From assembly GCF_000722695.1 (NCBI RefSeq), contig NZ_JPFU01000013.1, positions 310,001 to 374,000 on the forward strand: a stretch of DNA of 64,000 bases, read 5' to 3'. The translations under genes were made by a program, and so were the position numbers. The notes below the pieces were generated by a model. It was not told the origin of the DNA. It made no database searches and saw only the letters and a list, made by a program, of their open reading frames with translations. Origin of the DNA: Streptococcus mitis. Its GTDB lineage: Bacteria; Bacillota; Bacilli; Lactobacillales; Streptococcaceae. The stretch's first letter is position 1; each line of letters opens with the position of its first letter. This document shows, one piece after another, positions 20,413 through 30,259 of the stretch.

Positions 20413-21342
20413 TTATTTAACCATATCAGGATCGTAGTCATAAAATCCTGTATCAAGGAAACGGTTTTTAGGGTGTAACTTGCGCACTTCTTCATCCAGC
20501 AAGAAGGCTTGGTCATGGCTAAAGTTGCCCTCTTGGATCAAGCTACGCGCTTGGATAAAGAGTTTTGCAATCTCAACAAAGTTCTGACCTGGAGTGTAAA
20601 GTCCTTCTAATTTCCAATGAGTAAAACCATGCTCTACCAATTCTGTCAATTTGGTCATCAAATCAAGATCATTGTTGGCAAAGATGTGGGTCCCATGATT
20701 GTCTTCAAAAATGGAATAGTGGCTCTCGGGGTCACTTGGCTCAGCCAAGAAGAGGTCCCGCTTGCGGGTCTTTTCATCATCGATATGCGTAAAGTTATAG
20801 TAGTTTTGCAAGAGTGGACGTTTAGAATGATGGATGACGCTAGCACCGTAAACCAACACCTCAGCAGGAATTTCCAAAATCTCAGGCATCTTGAAGAGCT
20901 CAGCAGATGGAATTTCACGCGCCAAAACAGCCTCAGATGCGCCAGCCTTTTGTCCCCAGAAGTTAATCTGACGACTGCTTGTCACCATAGTTGAGGCATC
21001 GTAGATAGTCTTAAAGGAATAACCATCGCGATTGACCACATAAAAGACACCTGCATCCCCAATCGTAATGTAGTCTGTCTTAATTTCTTCCAAGAAATCG
21101 AGGAAGGGCTTGATACGGTCCATCATATCTTGGTGCATAAGGGCATTGACTGCAACAATCAATTCCTTACCAGCATCATGAACCAGCTTAGCGATTTCAC
21201 GCAATTGGTCATGACTAAAGGTTGTTGGCAGACGAAGGCCAAAATCTTTCTCACCGACATAGATACGGTCTACGCCAGCTTCGAGCAGTTGTTTAACTTG
21301 TTCAATACTTTCAGCAGTTGCTGTAATGATAATCTTTTCCAT
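20413..21342 (-). CDS. Peptidase U32 family protein
   Basis: A 309-residue member of the U32 (collagenase-like) family. Its N-terminal part is barrel-like (AGVDRIYVGEKDFGLRLP, NALMHQDMMDRI, DYITIGDAGVF) and there is a FKMPEILEIPAEVLVYG segment. Some U32 proteins are now linked to RNA or cofactor hydroxylation rather than proteolysis, so 'peptidase' is only a family label. It has no signal peptide. It is monocistronic with a terminator at 20356-20399 and divergent from the DUF3270 gene. Confidence 0.85.
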   Translation of the reverse strand: MEKIIITATAESIEQVKQLLEAGVDRIYVGEKDFGLRLPTTFSHDQLREIAKLVHDAGKELIVAVNALMHQDMMDRIKPFLDFLEEIKTDYITIGDAGVFYVVNRDGYSFKTIYDASTMVTSSRQINFWGQKAGASEAVLAREIPSAELFKMPEILEIPAEVLVYGASVIHHSKRPLLQNYYNFTHIDDEKTRKRDLFLAEPSDPESHYSIFEDNHGTHIFANNDLDLMTKLTELVEHGFTHWKLEGLYTPGQNFVEIAKLFIQARSLIQEGNFSHDQAFLLDEEVRKLHPKNRFLDTGFYDYDPDMVK

Positions 21343-21480
21343 AATGAAAATTATACCATATTTCTCAAAAATCAGCTATTCTTTGAAAATGAAAAGGGAC
21401 TTTATTCTTTTTGTAACCTTTCTGTAATAATTCTCTGCTGAAAAAATGATAAAATAGGTATGTACTGTAAGGAGAGAGAC

Positions 21481-21768
21481 ATGCCCGTAAGAAAATTACA
21501 ATCCTATGAGGTAGACTATCAAGAAGAATTAAACCATCAGGTTCCTCGCTATCAAGATTATACACCTGAAGCGCAATCTGATGCCAATCTCAAGGAAATC
21601 CTATTTTTTGTTAATATCGCTGTTTTTTGTATCTGTATTGCTATCTTTAGTTTTATCTTTTTAGCATTAAAATTATCAACTGCTCTTGCCTTTGCCGCAG
21701 CAATCGGATCCAGCTTACTTGTTTTAAAAGTACAACGGTCTATTATCAAACGAAAACGTAGAAGATAA
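21481..21768 (+). CDS. DUF3270 family membrane protein
   Basis: A 95-residue protein from the ATG at 21481 (MPVRKLQSYEVDYQEE), which has a strong AAGGAG SD; an earlier in-frame ATG lacks one. A charged N-terminal 45 residues is followed by two membrane helices (ILFFVNIAVFCICIAIFSF and about ALAFAAAIGSSLLVL) and a basic tail (KRKRRR). This is the DUF3270 pattern, restricted to streptococci; function unknown. It converges on ciaRH, and the group II intron boundary falls 2 bases after its stop codon. Confidence 0.85.
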   Translation: MPVRKLQSYEVDYQEELNHQVPRYQDYTPEAQSDANLKEILFFVNIAVFCICIAIFSFIFLALKLSTALAFAAAIGSSLLVLKVQRSIIKRKRRR

Positions 21769-21769
21769 A

Positions 21770-23680
21770 ATCGAGTAGGGGATAATCTCTAGCCCCTCTC
21801 ACACCACCGTACGTGCCGTTCGGCATACGGCGGTTCAACTAACTTTTAACGCATGTCGTTCAAGGTAATAATCCAAACACGAAACCAGTCCACGTTTTTT
21901 AAGGACTGGTTTTGATATAGCCCGTTTAAGTACCGACTTCTGAGCTACTAATTGATAGTGATCACCCCAGCCAGATACCTTATCTGCTATCCATTTAGGA
22001 ACTCCTAACTTAAGCAATCCCCATAATCGTCTAGATTTCTTCTTCCATTGCTTCCAGATAATCACTCGTAGGCGAGTGCGCAAGCGCTTATCTATGCTGG
22101 TGACTATACTTTTCATATTTCCCAATGAGAAATAGTTTATCCATCCTCGAATAGACAAATTCAGTTGCTCAATACGTCTTGTTAAGTCTATACTCCATTT
22201 CCTCTGTGTTAGTTTCTTCAATTTAAGTTTAAATCTCCGAACACTATCTTGATGGGGGCGACTTTTCCAACCAGCTGATGATTTTCAGAACCCGAAACCT
22301 AAATATTTCAATTCTCTTGGTCTGGTAATCTTAGTCTTGGTTATGTTTACTTTCAAACCTAGCCGTTTCTCAATAAAACGACTGACTGAATACATCACAC
22401 GCTTAGCGGCAGCCTCGCTTCCGACCGTAATCACACAATCATCTGCGTAGCGCACAAATCGAAGTCCCCTCTTTTCTAATTCCTTATCCAATTCATTAAG
22501 CATGATATTGGATAAGAGAGGAGATAAATTTCCTCCCTGTGGTGTGCCAACTAGCGTTTTATGACGCTGACCGTTAATGATAACACCTGAATGAAGATAC
22601 TTACGAATCAAGGATTCCGTATCTCCGTCTTCGATAATGTTATGTACTAAGGACATCAATCTATCTTGAGGAACTGTATCGAAGAATTTCTCTAGGTCTA
22701 TATCCACTATCCACTCATAGCCGTCATTTAAGTACTCTAAGAGCTTCATGATGGCTTTTTCACATGACCTATTTGGTCTGAATCCATAGCTCGTATCTGA
22801 GAAATGGGGTTCACAAATGGGGGTAAGGACTTGAATAATGGCCTGTTGAATCATTCTATCCATAACTGTTGGAATTCCTAGTTGACGGATGCCTCCGTTT
22901 GGTTTGGGAATCTCAACTCTGAGAACTGGTTGAGGCTTATATTTTCTTTGTTTTATCCGTTCCTTAGTCAGGCGCCAGTTTTGTCTGAGATAATTATCCA
23001 TCTCTTCGATAGTAATTCCATCAATCCCAGCTGAGCCCTTATTGGATTTTACTTGATTGTAGGCTTCCAGCATATTTTCGCGTGATAATATCTTATCTAG
23101 CAATTTTGACATGTGCGTATTCCTTTCTTGTTTTGGTGCCTGAGGGACATCTTATATTGGTGAACCTTCATCTAGTCAATACGTGATAGAGTCCAGTTCT
23201 ATCAGACCGTTCGTTTTACAGACACAAGTGAAGTAGGATTACTTCAATCTGTCGTTTTCTCTTTCTAGCGACAGACCTCAAACAGTCTCTCCCCAGACTG
23301 TTTGAGTATTCCCCCTTCGCTCCACTTCCATTACAGAAGTTTCCTCACTACTATGGGCTCGGCTGACTTCTCATGATTCGTTGTTACTACGCTTTCAGCG
23401 CTCATGAGACCTCACGGGATAAGTTGTACATCTTTCCTCGTTTACTCTCGTGATTTACGCATATAGGTTACGACTACCTTTTTGGACTTTAGAGTTTTAG
23501 GCCCCCTTATCCGCTATATACGCCTTACTATCACGTTCCTGTTCGTAGAGCCACGATTTCGCTATCCCTTCCTCTCCCCGCTACCTCACGATAGTCAGGC
23601 TTGGGAATCGCTATTGGGTTCACCGGTAGCGGGTGCCCACGGAGGACTTACACCTCAGATGTACGACATGCCCGTCGTAC
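21770..23680 (-). mobile_element. Group IIC intron inserted behind the ciaRH terminator
   Basis: The 3' end carries a textbook class C domain V (ACCGCCGTA-TGCC-GAAC-GGCA...TACGGTGGT, about 21803-21836), nearly identical to the Oceanobacillus iheyensis IIC intron I remember. A domain VI hairpin follows, ending CTCGAT at about 21770. The 5' end starts GTACGAC-GGGCAT-GTCGTAC at 23680, followed by AGGTGTAAGTCCTC of domain I. Total length is about 1.9 kb. It lies directly after the ciaRH terminator hairpin, the usual target of class C introns. The ends are placed by motif and may be off by a base. Its encoded reverse transcriptase is broken by a stop. Confidence 0.9.
21835..23112 (-). pseudogene. 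Group II intron reverse transcriptase/maturase with in-frame stop
   Basis: The frame runs 425 codons from MSKLLDKILSRENMLEAYNQ to YYLERHALKVS but contains a TGA at 22287-22285, after KYLGFGF. The frame continues unchanged with KSSAGWKSRPHQDS. The N-terminal part has the RT domain with the catalytic YADD (RFVRYADDCVI) and the TPQGGNLSPLL motif. The part after the stop is the maturase domain X (SIRGWINYFSLGNMKSI). No endonuclease domain is present, as expected for class C. A single TGG-to-TGA change would explain the stop. The truncated RT would lack maturase function, so self-mobility is probably lost. Confidence 0.9.
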
Positions 23681-25046
23681 TACAAAATATCGCCCCAACT
23701 GGAGCGATATTTTTATTTTTCTTTTTAGATGGTGTATGGATGGCAATCTTCACTTCAAAGCTTGTTCCCTTTGGTTTATTATCTTTGACAGTAATGGTTC
23801 CTTTTAGGGCATCTACAATTTGCTTGGCTAGGGATAATCCTAAACCAAAACCACCCTTTTGACGGGTTCTAGCCTTGTCCACTCGATAAAAACGATCAAA
23901 AATTTTCTTCTTATCTTCTGTCGAAATACCTACTCCATTATCAGAAACCAGTAAATAGAGACTACGATCGGTAGCTGAAATCACAAAATCAATTTCACCA
24001 TCCTCTTCAGTATACTTGACGGCATTATCAAATAGGATAGTCATCAGTTGTTTCAGAAGAAGCTGATCCGTGACAATCGTGCGATGGATGCGATTTTCAA
24101 AACGGAAGACACGGTCATTTTCCGAAGCAATCATCTCATAGTTTGTAAAAGTCGTATTGAAAAAGCTAGTTGGAACTTCTGCAAGTTCTGGCTTAATCCC
24201 ATCATCTCTCCGAGCTAAGTTCAGCAAGTTTGTCGTCAAAAAACGCATATTTCGGACTTCTTCTAAACTAGAGGCAATGCTTTCGCTCACATCCATAATG
24301 GTTGCTTCTGGCTTACGAAAAAGGGTCTCTAAACGATTTTGCAGAACTGCAAGTGGAGTTCGTAACTCATGACTAGCATTTTCTACAAAGGACTGCTGCT
24401 TCTGCATGCTCTCAAGCAGAGGTCGGACACTGACTCGAGCTAAATAGAGACTGGCAAGCAAAGACAAAATCCAGAAACTAGCCATCACGACCACAATCAG
24501 TTGCTCATGCTTTTGACTGGCCTGCTCCAACTGACTGGTATTAATCAAGACAGCGGCATACTTGATATTTGTTGAAACCGAACTGATATTGGTTTCCATC
24601 AAAATCATGCGATAGATTTCTTCCTGGCCATAGCTATTAAAAACCTGAATCTGATAGATATGGCCTAGTTCTTTCTTTTCTAACTTAATCTTATCCAAGC
24701 CCAAAAATCGATTTCCAGAAAGGAGTTGTGTAAAATTTTTATCAAAAAGAATAACCTCTGTATTGGAACTAACATTGGGTTTTACTTCAGTCTTGCTAGT
24801 ATCTGTAGCGGCATTCTCTAAATCTTTAATCTCTTCTGTTGCCCTATTTACTGCCAGCTGAATAACTGCTTGAGGATTTTCACTCAGTCCATGAAGCTTA
24901 TCATCCACCGAAGTATAGAGACTTGAATGCATGACCTGCAAAATAATCAGAGTCATGGTAGAGAAAATCAGGGTGAAGACACCGAAGTTGCGGATAAAGT
25001 AGCTAAAGTCATCCGCATACCATGTTTTTTTTAGTTTACTGAACAT
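23655..25046 (-). CDS. ciaH: Sensor histidine kinase CiaH, with altered C-terminus
   Basis: The membrane sensor of the CiaRH system, which controls competence, beta-lactam response, wall functions and small RNAs. Two helices (about [18 protein letters not shown] and [20 protein letters not shown]) flank an extracytoplasmic domain. The kinase core shows the H-box [16 protein letters not shown]-box [10 protein letters not shown]1 SDNGVGIS and G2 [11 protein letters not shown]. It overlaps ciaR by 11 bp. The frame of 463 residues runs on past the usual KKKNK end: residues 446-455 are encoded by the terminator hairpin and 456-463 by the 5' end of the group II intron. Confidence 0.95.
   Translation of the reverse strand: MFSKLKKTWYADDFSYFIRNFGVFTLIFSTMTLIILQVMHSSLYTSVDDKLHGLSENPQAVIQLAVNRATEEIKDLENAATDTSKTEVKPNVSSNTEVILFDKNFTQLLSGNRFLGLDKIKLEKKELGHIYQIQVFNSYGQEEIYRMILMETNISSVSTNIKYAAVLINTSQLEQASQKHEQLIVVVMASFWILSLLASLYLARVSVRPLLESMQKQQSFVENASHELRTPLAVLQNRLETLFRKPEATIMDVSESIASSLEEVRNMRFLTTNLLNLARRDDGIKPELAEVPTSFFNTTFTNYEMIASENDRVFRFENRIHRTIVTDQLLLKQLMTILFDNAVKYTEEDGEIDFVISATDRSLYLLVSDNGVGISTEDKKKIFDRFYRVDKARTRQKGGFGLGLSLAKQIVDALKGTITVKDNKPKGTSFEVKIAIHTPSKKKNKNIAPVGAIFCSTTGMSYI
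23684..23714 (-). terminator. ciaRH terminator, now inside the ciaH frame
   Basis: AATATCGCTCC and GGGGCGATATT form an 11-bp stem with an AGTT loop, followed by TTTGTA and then the intron. It was probably bidirectional, serving the convergent DUF3270 gene before the intron came in. Confidence 0.85.
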
Positions 25047-25710
25047 CTTTTAAAATATACCCAACACTACGCAAGGTTTGCAAATTTTCCGCAAAAGTGG
25101 TTCCTTTTAATTTCTTACGGACTTTTGAAACATAGACTTCGACAACCGAAATCGTCGTATCACTATCAAATCCCCATAGACGGTCAAAAATCTGAGTCTT
25201 GGGCAAAATAACATTTTGATTTTGAAGGAAATAAACTAGTAAATCAAATTCTTTCCCCAGCAATTCGACGGGAGTATCTTCAACTTTAACGGTATTGGTT
25301 GATAAATTAACCACGATATTTCCATATGTTAAGGTGTTTTCATTAAACTTACCTGAACGTTTGAGAAGAGCTTGTATCCGCATTTTAAGTTCTTCTAGGT
25401 AAAAAGGTTTGGTCAGATAATCATCCGCTCCTAGTTCAAATCCATGTCCCTTGTCATCCAAGCTTTCTTTGGCAGTCATAATCAGAACTGGTGTCGTAAT
25501 TCCTTTTTCACGCAATTCTTTCAAGACTTGGAAGCCATTTTTTTCAGGCAACATTAAATCCAGCAAAATCAAGTCATAGACGCCACTTTCAGCTTCGTAG
25601 AGACCTTCTTCACCATCAAATACCTGCATGACATCCGCAAAATCGTCTAAAAAGTCAAATACTGAATTTGACAGGCCTAGGTCATCCTCAACCAATAAGA
25701 TTTTTATCAT
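25036..25710 (-). CDS. ciaR: Response regulator CiaR
   Basis: An OmpR-type regulator of 224 residues. The receiver domain has acidic residues in VEDDLG, the phosphoacceptor Asp in [10 protein letters not shown], and the conserved Lys in DYLTKPF. The C-terminal winged helix ([16 protein letters not shown]...[12 protein letters not shown]) binds direct repeats of TTTAAG. It heads the ciaRH operon, with an AAGGAGGAG SD and an extended -10 promoter TGGTATAAT (25743-25735). One TTTAAG half-site lies just upstream (25756-25751); the second half is degenerate. Confidence 0.97.
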   Translation of the reverse strand: MIKILLVEDDLGLSNSVFDFLDDFADVMQVFDGEEGLYEAESGVYDLILLDLMLPEKNGFQVLKELREKGITTPVLIMTAKESLDDKGHGFELGADDYLTKPFYLEELKMRIQALLKRSGKFNENTLTYGNIVVNLSTNTVKVEDTPVELLGKEFDLLVYFLQNQNVILPKTQIFDRLWGFDSDTTISVVEVYVSKVRKKLKGTTFAENLQTLRSVGYILKDVQ

Positions 25711-25734
25711 GAGAAACTCCTCCTTATTAAAACC

Positions 25735-25743
25735 ATTATACCA
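25735..25743 (-). promoter_or_regulatory. ciaR extended -10 promoter
   Basis: TGGTATAAT lies 24 bases before the ciaR ATG, immediately after the pepN terminator. No good -35 is seen. Confidence 0.7.
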
Positions 25744-25753
25744 AATTTGCCTT

Positions 25754-25802
25754 AAAAAAAACTCAACTCCCTCTTACTTTAAGAGAGAAAGTTGAGTTTT
25801 TA
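25754..25802 (-). terminator. pepN terminator
   Basis: On the minus strand AAAACTCAACTTTCTCTCTTA pairs with the mirror arm to GTTGAGTTTTTTT, an interrupted stem of more than 10 bp ending in a T run. It separates pepN from ciaR. Confidence 0.8.
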
Positions 25803-25817
25803 TTATTTTACGAATGT

Positions 25818-28364
25818 TTAAGCTTTCCCATATTGAAGAACGACTGCTTCTACTGCAGCTTTTTCACGGTTAATCAAGTCAACACGCGCTGCAATTTCCT
25901 TGATTCCCATACCGATGTTACGGCTAAGAGCTAGGTCAGAAAGTTGTGGCTCAAAGAATTCTTTGTATTCCGCCAAGCGTTGCTGAGTCTTAAATACGTG
26001 AGCAGGAAGGATAACAAAGCTATCAAAGCTCATATCTCCTCCAAGAGCTGCCTTAATCCAAGCCCAGTTTTCACGCGCCCAAGACCAAGCTGTTTCCTGG
26101 GTTGCTTGATGACCTAAGAACTGGAAGTACCAAGCAGACAAGTCTTGTGGTTTGACCACAAATTTATCCTTCCAAGTTGTAAGCAGTGTTTGGATGTTCT
26201 CTGCATCTGTCGCATAAGCAAGGGCTGCTGCTAATTGACGCTTGAAGGCTGCATCTGTTGTGTGAGTATAAGTATCAAGGTAAAGTGCTAACAAGTCTTT
26301 AGTCTCATGATGTTTCATTTCATTGATAAGGACTTGGGAACGGATTGCTGCTGGAAGTCCTGCAAGCTGATCCTTGTGAGCTTCGAAGATTTGGCTAGCG
26401 ATTTGACTAGCTTCTGCATCATTTGAGCGAATCATCATGGAAACAGCCAGCTGACGAACCAATTCATCCTCATCTGATTCTCCATCTTTAGCTTCGAAAC
26501 CAAGACGGTCATAGTTGTGACGAGCCAATTTAGCAACTAGTGCTTTGAAGGCTGTTTCAACTTCTGTTCCTTCATCGATAAAGCGCTCAAGAGCAGAAAT
26601 CACTTGAGAAACAGCTGAAACCACAAGGTAAGACTCTTCCTTGGCAAGTTTATCAAGGACTGGAAGCAAGTCAGCATAAGAAATGTGCCCTGCTTCAGCA
26701 AGCAAACGACGTTCTTGGACGATTTGAAGTTTGCTTGTATTATCAAGTTCTACTAATTCTGAAAGAATAGCATCCAGTAATTCACCTTGATAGTCAGTAA
26801 TGTAGTGGGCTGTATTTTCAGTGTTAAGACGAAGGGCTGTTTTGTTTTCAGCAAGAAGGGCTGCGTAGCCTGGAATTTCGATGCTTTCAGTTTCAAGTGT
26901 ATCAGGCAAACCTTTCCAGTTGCTATTGAGTGGCACTACCCAGAGACGGTTCTTATCTTCATGCTCACCGATGAAGAATTGTTTTTGCGAAATCTTCAAA
27001 ACATCATTTTCAACAGTGGCAGTAAGGACTGGATAACCAGGTTGTTCTAACCAAGAATCCATGAAGGCTGCAACATCACGTCCTGACGCTTGACCAAGGG
27101 CATTCCAAAGGTCACGACCAATTGTATTGCTGTATTGGTGTTTTTCAAAGTAAGCGTGCAAACCTTTAGCGAAATCAGCATCGCCAAGCCAACGACGAAG
27201 CATGTGCATGAGGCGGCTTCCTTTGGCATAGACGATAGCTCCATCAAATAGCGTATTGATTTCATCTGGATGTTTCACTTCGACGTGAACAGACTGCACA
27301 CCATCTGTCGCATCACGTTTCAAGGCAGACGGAACACCACCTGTTTGAAAATCTTCAAAGATATTCCAGCTTGGCTCGATGGCATCCACACAGACATATT
27401 CCATCATGTTAGCAAAACTTTCATTGAGCCAAAGGTCATCCCACCATTTCATAGTAACGAGGTTACCAAACCATTGGTGAGCCAACTCATGTGCCACTAC
27501 AAGGGCAACTTGTTGACGGCTAGCAAAGGTTGAGTTTTCATCCACAACCAAGTAAACTTCACGGTAGGTCACGAGACCCCAGTTTTCCATAGCACCTGAT
27601 GAAAAATCAGGAAGGGCGATATGGAGAGATTGAGGGATTGGGTACTTGACTCCGTAGTAATCTTCGTAAAACTCGATTGAACGAACGGCGATGTCCAGTG
27701 AGAAATCAAGATTAGATAGTGGGTGGGCTTTGGTTGAGTAGACACCTACGAGGGTACCGTTTTTAGTTTTAGCCGTTACTCCTTGTAAATCACCCGCAAC
27801 AAAGGCCAACAAGTAAGAAGACATGCGAGGTGTTGTCTCAAACTTCCAGATACCTGTTTCCTTGCGGTTTTCAACATCGATTTCTGGCATGTTTGACAAG
27901 GCCACTTCACCTTCTGCTTGGTCAAAACGTAGAGAGAGGTCAAAAGTTGCTTTGGCTTCTGGCTCATCCACGCAAGGGAAGGCTTCGCGCGCAAAATGGC
28001 TCTCGAACTGGGTAGACAAGACTTCCTTCTTGACACCATCAGCTGTGTAGTATGAAGGATAAATCCCTGTCATGTTATCTGTAATCTTACCAGAAAAGGC
28101 AAGAACCACTTCAACTTGACCAGCCTCAGCCAATTCGATATGAAGGGCTTCATTGTCATGGTCAACTGTAAATGGACGAGCTTGACCTGCAACTTCTACA
28201 GAAGCAATTTCCAAGTCTTTTTGATGAAGGGAAATACGGTCACTTTGTGCTTGACCCGTAATGGTCACCTTCCCAGAAAACGTCTTGGTCTCACGACTCA
28301 AGTCTAAAAATAAATCATAATGTTCAGGAACAAATTGCTTAATAAAATGTTCAACTGCTTGCAT
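25818..28364 (-). CDS. pepN: Lysyl/alanyl aminopeptidase N (M1 family)
   Basis: An 848-residue zinc aminopeptidase that removes N-terminal residues from peptides, mainly in the cytosol, for peptide nutrition. The M1 signatures are clear: substrate-anchoring GAMENWG, zinc site HELAHQWFGN with the downstream Glu in WLNESFANMMEY, and a C-terminal ERAP1-like helical domain. No signal peptide is present. It is monocistronic, with an extended -10 promoter (TGATATAAT about 55 bp upstream) and a terminator at 25754-25802. Confidence 0.97.
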   Translation of the reverse strand: MQAVEHFIKQFVPEHYDLFLDLSRETKTFSGKVTITGQAQSDRISLHQKDLEIASVEVAGQARPFTVDHDNEALHIELAEAGQVEVVLAFSGKITDNMTGIYPSYYTADGVKKEVLSTQFESHFAREAFPCVDEPEAKATFDLSLRFDQAEGEVALSNMPEIDVENRKETGIWKFETTPRMSSYLLAFVAGDLQGVTAKTKNGTLVGVYSTKAHPLSNLDFSLDIAVRSIEFYEDYYGVKYPIPQSLHIALPDFSSGAMENWGLVTYREVYLVVDENSTFASRQQVALVVAHELAHQWFGNLVTMKWWDDLWLNESFANMMEYVCVDAIEPSWNIFEDFQTGGVPSALKRDATDGVQSVHVEVKHPDEINTLFDGAIVYAKGSRLMHMLRRWLGDADFAKGLHAYFEKHQYSNTIGRDLWNALGQASGRDVAAFMDSWLEQPGYPVLTATVENDVLKISQKQFFIGEHEDKNRLWVVPLNSNWKGLPDTLETESIEIPGYAALLAENKTALRLNTENTAHYITDYQGELLDAILSELVELDNTSKLQIVQERRLLAEAGHISYADLLPVLDKLAKEESYLVVSAVSQVISALERFIDEGTEVETAFKALVAKLARHNYDRLGFEAKDGESDEDELVRQLAVSMMIRSNDAEASQIASQIFEAHKDQLAGLPAAIRSQVLINEMKHHETKDLLALYLDTYTHTTDAAFKRQLAAALAYATDAENIQTLLTTWKDKFVVKPQDLSAWYFQFLGHQATQETAWSWARENWAWIKAALGGDMSFDSFVILPAHVFKTQQRLAEYKEFFEPQLSDLALSRNIGMGIKEIAARVDLINREKAAVEAVVLQYGKA

Positions 28365-28485
28365 AGTTTTCTCCTATCTAAGTTTAAGAGCTAGAGCTCT
28401 TCTTCAAACAAACTTATTATATCATGTTTTGCTTGAGAAAAAAGGATTGGACGGCGATTTCCAAAACTTTCTTCCGTCTAACAGT

Positions 28486-28926
28486 CTACAGTGGGTAGAC
28501 CTTGCGAAATTCTTCTAAAACGACCTTGCTGTTAGGTGTAAAAGTCAGCCCAGCCTCCCTCATCCACTCGGTGAAAAAATCTTCATGAACCTGGCGCCAA
28601 TAGGCTAAAGATTTGTCTCCCTCGCCTTCCTTGTAGGCATGGTCAGCAGAAACTTGATGAAAGGGCTGAACAGAAACCTTTGTAATTTCGACAATGCAGA
28701 CAGCCTGATTTTGACTATCTAAAATGACATCAAAAGTTTCTTCTTGTGGAAGGGGTTCGTCTTCTAATGCATAGAGGTCGTAGGCAGAAGCCGTTGCTGT
28801 CTTTTCTCCTCTTAAAACCAAATCTGCCAAGAGATCAGCATCTACTCCAAAAGCCCAGGCATCTATCTCATCTCCAATTGAGGGATTGATTTGCTTATAG
28901 GCATTCCACATTTCTTGCGGTGTCAT
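28486..28926 (-). CDS. ASCH domain protein
   Basis: A 146-residue ASCH-domain protein: the LVLRGEKTATAS motif after residue 35 and the C-terminal WRQVHEDFFTEWM segment match the family. ASCH is a PUA-like fold thought to bind RNA or act on modified nucleosides; some members are amidohydrolases of acetylcytidine, but whether this one does so is not known. Its ATG overlaps the stop of the PEP-binding protein (ATGA), so it is translationally coupled as the last gene of a five-gene operon. Confidence 0.9.
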   Translation of the reverse strand: MTPQEMWNAYKQINPSIGDEIDAWAFGVDADLLADLVLRGEKTATASAYDLYALEDEPLPQEETFDVILDSQNQAVCIVEITKVSVQPFHQVSADHAYKEGEGDKSLAYWRQVHEDFFTEWMREAGLTFTPNSKVVLEEFRKVYPL

Positions 28927-29774
28927 GGGTTGCTCCTTTGTAATTTTTTACTCACTTCTTTTACATGTTTGAGGTGGTCTGGATGATCAATCTCTAAATC
29001 AAAAATCTCTGGAATAGAACTGTAGTGGATAATGCACTTGATACCCATCTGATTCATTTTTTGTATGAAGGAAACATTCAGATAACCTGCCACAGCAAAG
29101 TCAATCTTTTTCGTCCTTGCTTTATCCTGCATCTGTCTCAGCATATCTAACATTATTGGACTTTCCATATCATGCCATTGACTGTTTCTCACAGTCGCAA
29201 AAACAAAGGAAGTCAAATCATTCATTCCAACTACAATCTTTGAAATGCCCGTTTCCAATATCCTATCCAAGTCAAAATACGCTGACGGTAATTCAATCAT
29301 TGTGCCAATTTTTCCAGCGAAACCATGCTGACGTAATACTCTAATAGCTTGCTCTAACTGCTCGGCATCATTCACAAAAGGAAAAACAACAGACAGATTG
29401 GGATTGGTTTGATAAACTTCTGTAACGACATTTGCCTCAGCCTGAAATTCATTCAGACACGCCAGTAAACGCCTAGTTCCTCTATAACCAAGCAAGGGAT
29501 GATTTTCATCGAAATACTCTTTAGTCCCCTCTAAACAATTAGCTTCTGTATTCGTTAATTCTGAAAAACGATACCAGACCTCTTCATCTGAGTACAAGGA
29601 ACAAATAGTGTCTAGATAATCTTTTACAAATTGCTGACAACTTGCTAATATGATGTTTTGATTGAGCTCTCTCAACAAGTATTCACCTCTAATCATACCT
29701 ACGTGGTGCAATAGTTGAGGATAAATTTTTTCAAGAATTTTTTCGCCACTAAGAGCTAATTGGTTTTTCATCAT
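28923..29774 (-). CDS. Stand-alone PEP-utilising TIM-barrel protein lacking the catalytic Cys
   Basis: A 283-residue protein resembling the C-terminal PEP-binding barrel of PTS enzyme I, PpsA and PPDK. Matching motifs are MIRGEYLL (Arg), HPLLGYRGTRR (Arg), TMIELPSA (metal Glu) and VGMNDLTSF (metal Asp). The segment equivalent to enzyme I MCGELAG reads AVAGYLN, so the catalytic acid Cys is Ala. The phosphohistidine and ATP-grasp domains are absent. It may bind PEP or a related ligand without transferring phosphate. It overlaps the Nudix gene by 26 bp and the ASCH gene by 4 bp. Either ATG of MMKNQ could be the start; the second has better SD spacing. Confidence 0.82.
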   Translation of the reverse strand: MMKNQLALSGEKILEKIYPQLLHHVGMIRGEYLLRELNQNIILASCQQFVKDYLDTICSLYSDEEVWYRFSELTNTEANCLEGTKEYFDENHPLLGYRGTRRLLACLNEFQAEANVVTEVYQTNPNLSVVFPFVNDAEQLEQAIRVLRQHGFAGKIGTMIELPSAYFDLDRILETGISKIVVGMNDLTSFVFATVRNSQWHDMESPIMLDMLRQMQDKARTKKIDFAVAGYLNVSFIQKMNQMGIKCIIHYSSIPEIFDLEIDHPDHLKHVKEVSKKLQRSNP

Positions 29775-30249
29775 TCACCTTCCAATTCATATACAAAGTC
29801 TTGTCCAATTCTGGAAATCCTAATAATTCAGACTTAACCTTCAAGACTAATGGCGATGCATTTTCTTCTGTGATTTTTTGAATATCCATCCAAACATATC
29901 CCAGTGAATCATTCACACCATCAGAGATAGCTTCAGAAATAGTAACTTGAGGTGCCTCCCCATTCATTTCAACATCATACAAGGCCATGATATGGTGAAC
30001 CATAAAATTTGTTAACTCTTCCCTGACGAAAACATCGTAGATTCGAGGATTGGAGTAGCTTCTAACAGTAAATCCCGTCTCTTCCAAAACTTCTCTAATC
30101 AGAGTTTCCGTAAGTCCTTCACCAAGTTGTTGACTGCCACCGGGTAGATCATACCGATATTGATAAGGGCCTCTCGTTTTTTCAATGCAGAGTAACTTCC
30201 CATTTTCAAAGCAAACAGCGTAGACTCCAAAGTGTTTTTTGATTTCCAT
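29749..30249 (-). CDS. Nudix hydrolase
   Basis: A 166-residue Nudix protein with an intact box: GSQQLGE, GLTETLI, then REVLEETGF. The N-terminus (MEIKKHFGVYAVCFENGKLL) forms the first beta strands. Substrate unknown. It starts 10 bp after the SDR gene and its end overlaps the PEP-barrel gene by 26 bp, so the three are co-translated. With ASCH and SDR neighbours, the operon looks like handling of a nucleotide-linked metabolite, which is inference. Confidence 0.9.
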   Translation of the reverse strand: MEIKKHFGVYAVCFENGKLLCIEKTRGPYQYRYDLPGGSQQLGEGLTETLIREVLEETGFTVRSYSNPRIYDVFVREELTNFMVHHIMALYDVEMNGEAPQVTISEAISDGVNDSLGYVWMDIQKITEENASPLVLKVKSELLGFPELDKTLYMNWKVNDEKPISS

Positions 30250-30259
30250 CCAACTACTC

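Noticed and set aside
25740..25756. Possible CiaR binding site before ciaR (TTTAAG-N5-TTTGGT)
   Set aside because: Only one half-site matches; the second half overlaps the extended -10, so it is not called an operator.
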